Shown here in pieces: positions 35,735 through 36,409 of a stretch of 36,409 nucleotides of DNA. The position numbers and the translations under genes are program-made. The stretch spans positions 1 to 36,409 of the IMG/VR virus record IMGVR_UViG_3300021963_008670; one strand, 5' to 3'. The first letter of the stretch is position 1, and each line of letters starts with the position of its first letter. This stretch comes from a virus. The notes under the pieces are model-generated. The model was not told where the DNA came from. It saw nothing but the letters and a program-made list of their open reading frames with translations, and ran no database searches.

Positions 35735-35965
35735 ATGGATAATAACGAGAATATTGAATTAACTGATGAAGAGATCACCAAGTCATATCACTCAGAAAAT
35801 GAGGATGAAGACAAATGGGACAATTTAGAGAAGGCCTGCTGGTCTGGATATAAGCAGGTAGGAATGAAGGATAAAGGCGGAAGAAAAGTTCCTAACTGCG
35901 TTCCTATAAAGAAGTCCATGTTTGGTACTGAAGGGCCTCAATCAATCATACCTAGGAATAAGTAA
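35735..35965 (+). CDS. small phage protein with C-W-x-G-Y-K-Q-V-G-M-K motif
   Basis: A 76-residue protein. Its core CWSGYKQVGMKDKGG and RKVPNCVPIK is a motif seen in many phage and viral small proteins and structural-protein tails, function unclear. Preceded by an acidic helix (DEEITKSYHSENEDEDKWDNLEKA). The start is chosen at the leaderless ATG 35735 over an earlier in-frame ATG. Confidence 0.7.
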   Translation: MDNNENIELTDEEITKSYHSENEDEDKWDNLEKACWSGYKQVGMKDKGGRKVPNCVPIKKSMFGTEGPQSIIPRNK

Positions 35966-35966
35966 T

Positions 35967-36134
35967 ATGGGTATATTAGATAACCTTGAAGCTTATTGGG
36001 AAAAGGCAGACAAAGTAGAGTCATGCTATTTTTGCCAGAACATGGCTAAGTATAACGATGTAGCTAAAATTGAACAATCATATCAAATGGTAGGCGTATG
36101 TGAACGTCATGCATTTAAAGGATTATCATCCTAA
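35967..36134 (+). CDS. 55-residue zinc-finger protein
   Basis: Sequence MGILDNLEAYWEKADKVES then CYFCQNMAKYND and VCERHAF: C-x2-C ... C-x2-H zinc site. The ATG at 35967 is one base after the previous stop. Ends immediately before the second copy of the duplicated promoter region. Confidence 0.65.
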   Translation: MGILDNLEAYWEKADKVESCYFCQNMAKYNDVAKIEQSYQMVGVCERHAFKGLSS

Positions 36135-36204
36135 TATAGGCCCCAATTAGTGAAATCGGCGGCGGTAGAGACCTATTGTCAGTACCTGACTTAAATGCTA
36201 TAAT
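36131..36204 (+). promoter_or_regulatory. duplicated promoter with palindrome in spacer, copy 2
   Basis: TAATATAGGCCCCAATTAGTG, then CGGCG, GTAGAGACCTATTGTCA, with -35 TTGTCA (36176-36181) and -10 TATAAT (36199-36204), 17-nt spacer, ATG at +6. GTCAG-TAC-CTGAC is an inverted repeat just downstream of the -35. Aligns with the 35216 region over most of its length. Confidence 0.7.
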
Positions 36205-36210
36205 AAACAT

Positions 36211-36409
36211 ATGTTACAGAGCTTAGAGATACCTGATCCATTTGCTACATTTGTGGCACACAAGTATGCCAATTTTAAGGGAGCTAAATATGACTTCTTT
36301 AGCGGTGAATGGGATATGAAATGTGGATGCTGCTCAGAGCCATTAAACGCTCCAACTAAGAAGATATTAACTAAGATCAGACTTTATCATACTCGCAATG
36401 AATGTCTGG
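36211..36409 (+). CDS. zinc-ribbon protein, partial (window end)
   Basis: Open to the right edge. MLQSLEIPDPFATFVAHKYAN, then DMKCGCCSEPLNAPTKK with three Cys, and HTRNEC at the edge could complete a metal site. Leaderless from the duplicated promoter (6-nt gap to -10). Identity unknown. Confidence 0.6.
   Translation, partial: MLQSLEIPDPFATFVAHKYANFKGAKYDFFSGEWDMKCGCCSEPLNAPTKKILTKIRLYHTRNECL

Overview
This window is part of the genome of a tailed double-stranded DNA phage (Caudoviricetes). The evidence is a small and a large terminase subunit, a CHAP-type endolysin with holin candidates, phage-style replication and recombination genes, and dense head-to-tail packing with ATGA/TAATG overlaps. 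The DNA is AT-rich, with many TTA and AGA codons. A WhiB-type iron-sulfur regulator, a family largely confined to Actinobacteria and their phages, and a proteasome-beta-like Ntn hydrolase point to an actinobacterial host. Low GC would fit a small-genome aquatic actinobacterium, but that is inference. No portal, capsid or tail genes are recognisable, so those modules presumably lie outside the window.

Layout. 1-7542: replication, repair and recombination (DnaE C-terminal part, MazG-like, RecA, Hjc-like nuclease, Cas4/RecB-like nuclease, RuvC-like resolvase) with one glycosyltransferase and several small proteins. 7558-9883: terminase pair. 10094-18022: a large sugar/surface-modification cassette holding two paralogous SGNH-like proteins around a carbamoyltransferase, a nucleotidyltransferase-HAD fusion, a cupin, a mini-GDPD and two GT61 glycosyltransferases. 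12651-18239: four tRNAs (Met-type CAT, Arg-TCT, Leu-TAA, Asn-GTT), two of which overlap the stop codons of the upstream genes. 18246-19559, minus strand: two Fe(II)/2-oxoglutarate oxygenase-fold proteins. 19681-22740: endolysin, a third oxygenase, a mini homoserine-dehydrogenase-like protein, Hsp20, a staphylococcal-type nuclease and FmdB. 22808-25982: a 901-residue secreted repeat protein and two membrane proteins. 25998-31125: WhiB, Ntn hydrolase, secreted subtilase, thioredoxin and an Ala-rich secreted protein. 31180-36409: a fourth oxygenase, DUF2061, a run of Cys-rich microproteins, a SpeD-like enzyme, a CDGSH mini-protein, an HNH nuclease and small zinc-ribbon proteins.

How it may work together. 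The recombination genes and phage polymerase would support genome replication. The cassette looks able to activate a sugar, transfer it and decorate it (carbamoyl, perhaps acyl or phospho groups), but whether the target is the virion, the host envelope or DNA cannot be told from sequence. Three proteins carry Sec signal peptides (901-aa protein, subtilase, Ala-rich protein), so the phage appears to export proteins from the infected cell.

The most striking non-coding signal is a two-class promoter architecture. Ten genes have a TATAAT-like -10 box exactly 6 nt before the start codon, which predicts leaderless mRNAs. Several genes with ribosome binding sites instead have an inverted repeat placed at the predicted transcript 5' end. 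Two late intergenic regions (about 35216-35287 and 36131-36204) are diverged copies of one promoter with a palindrome between -35 and -10.
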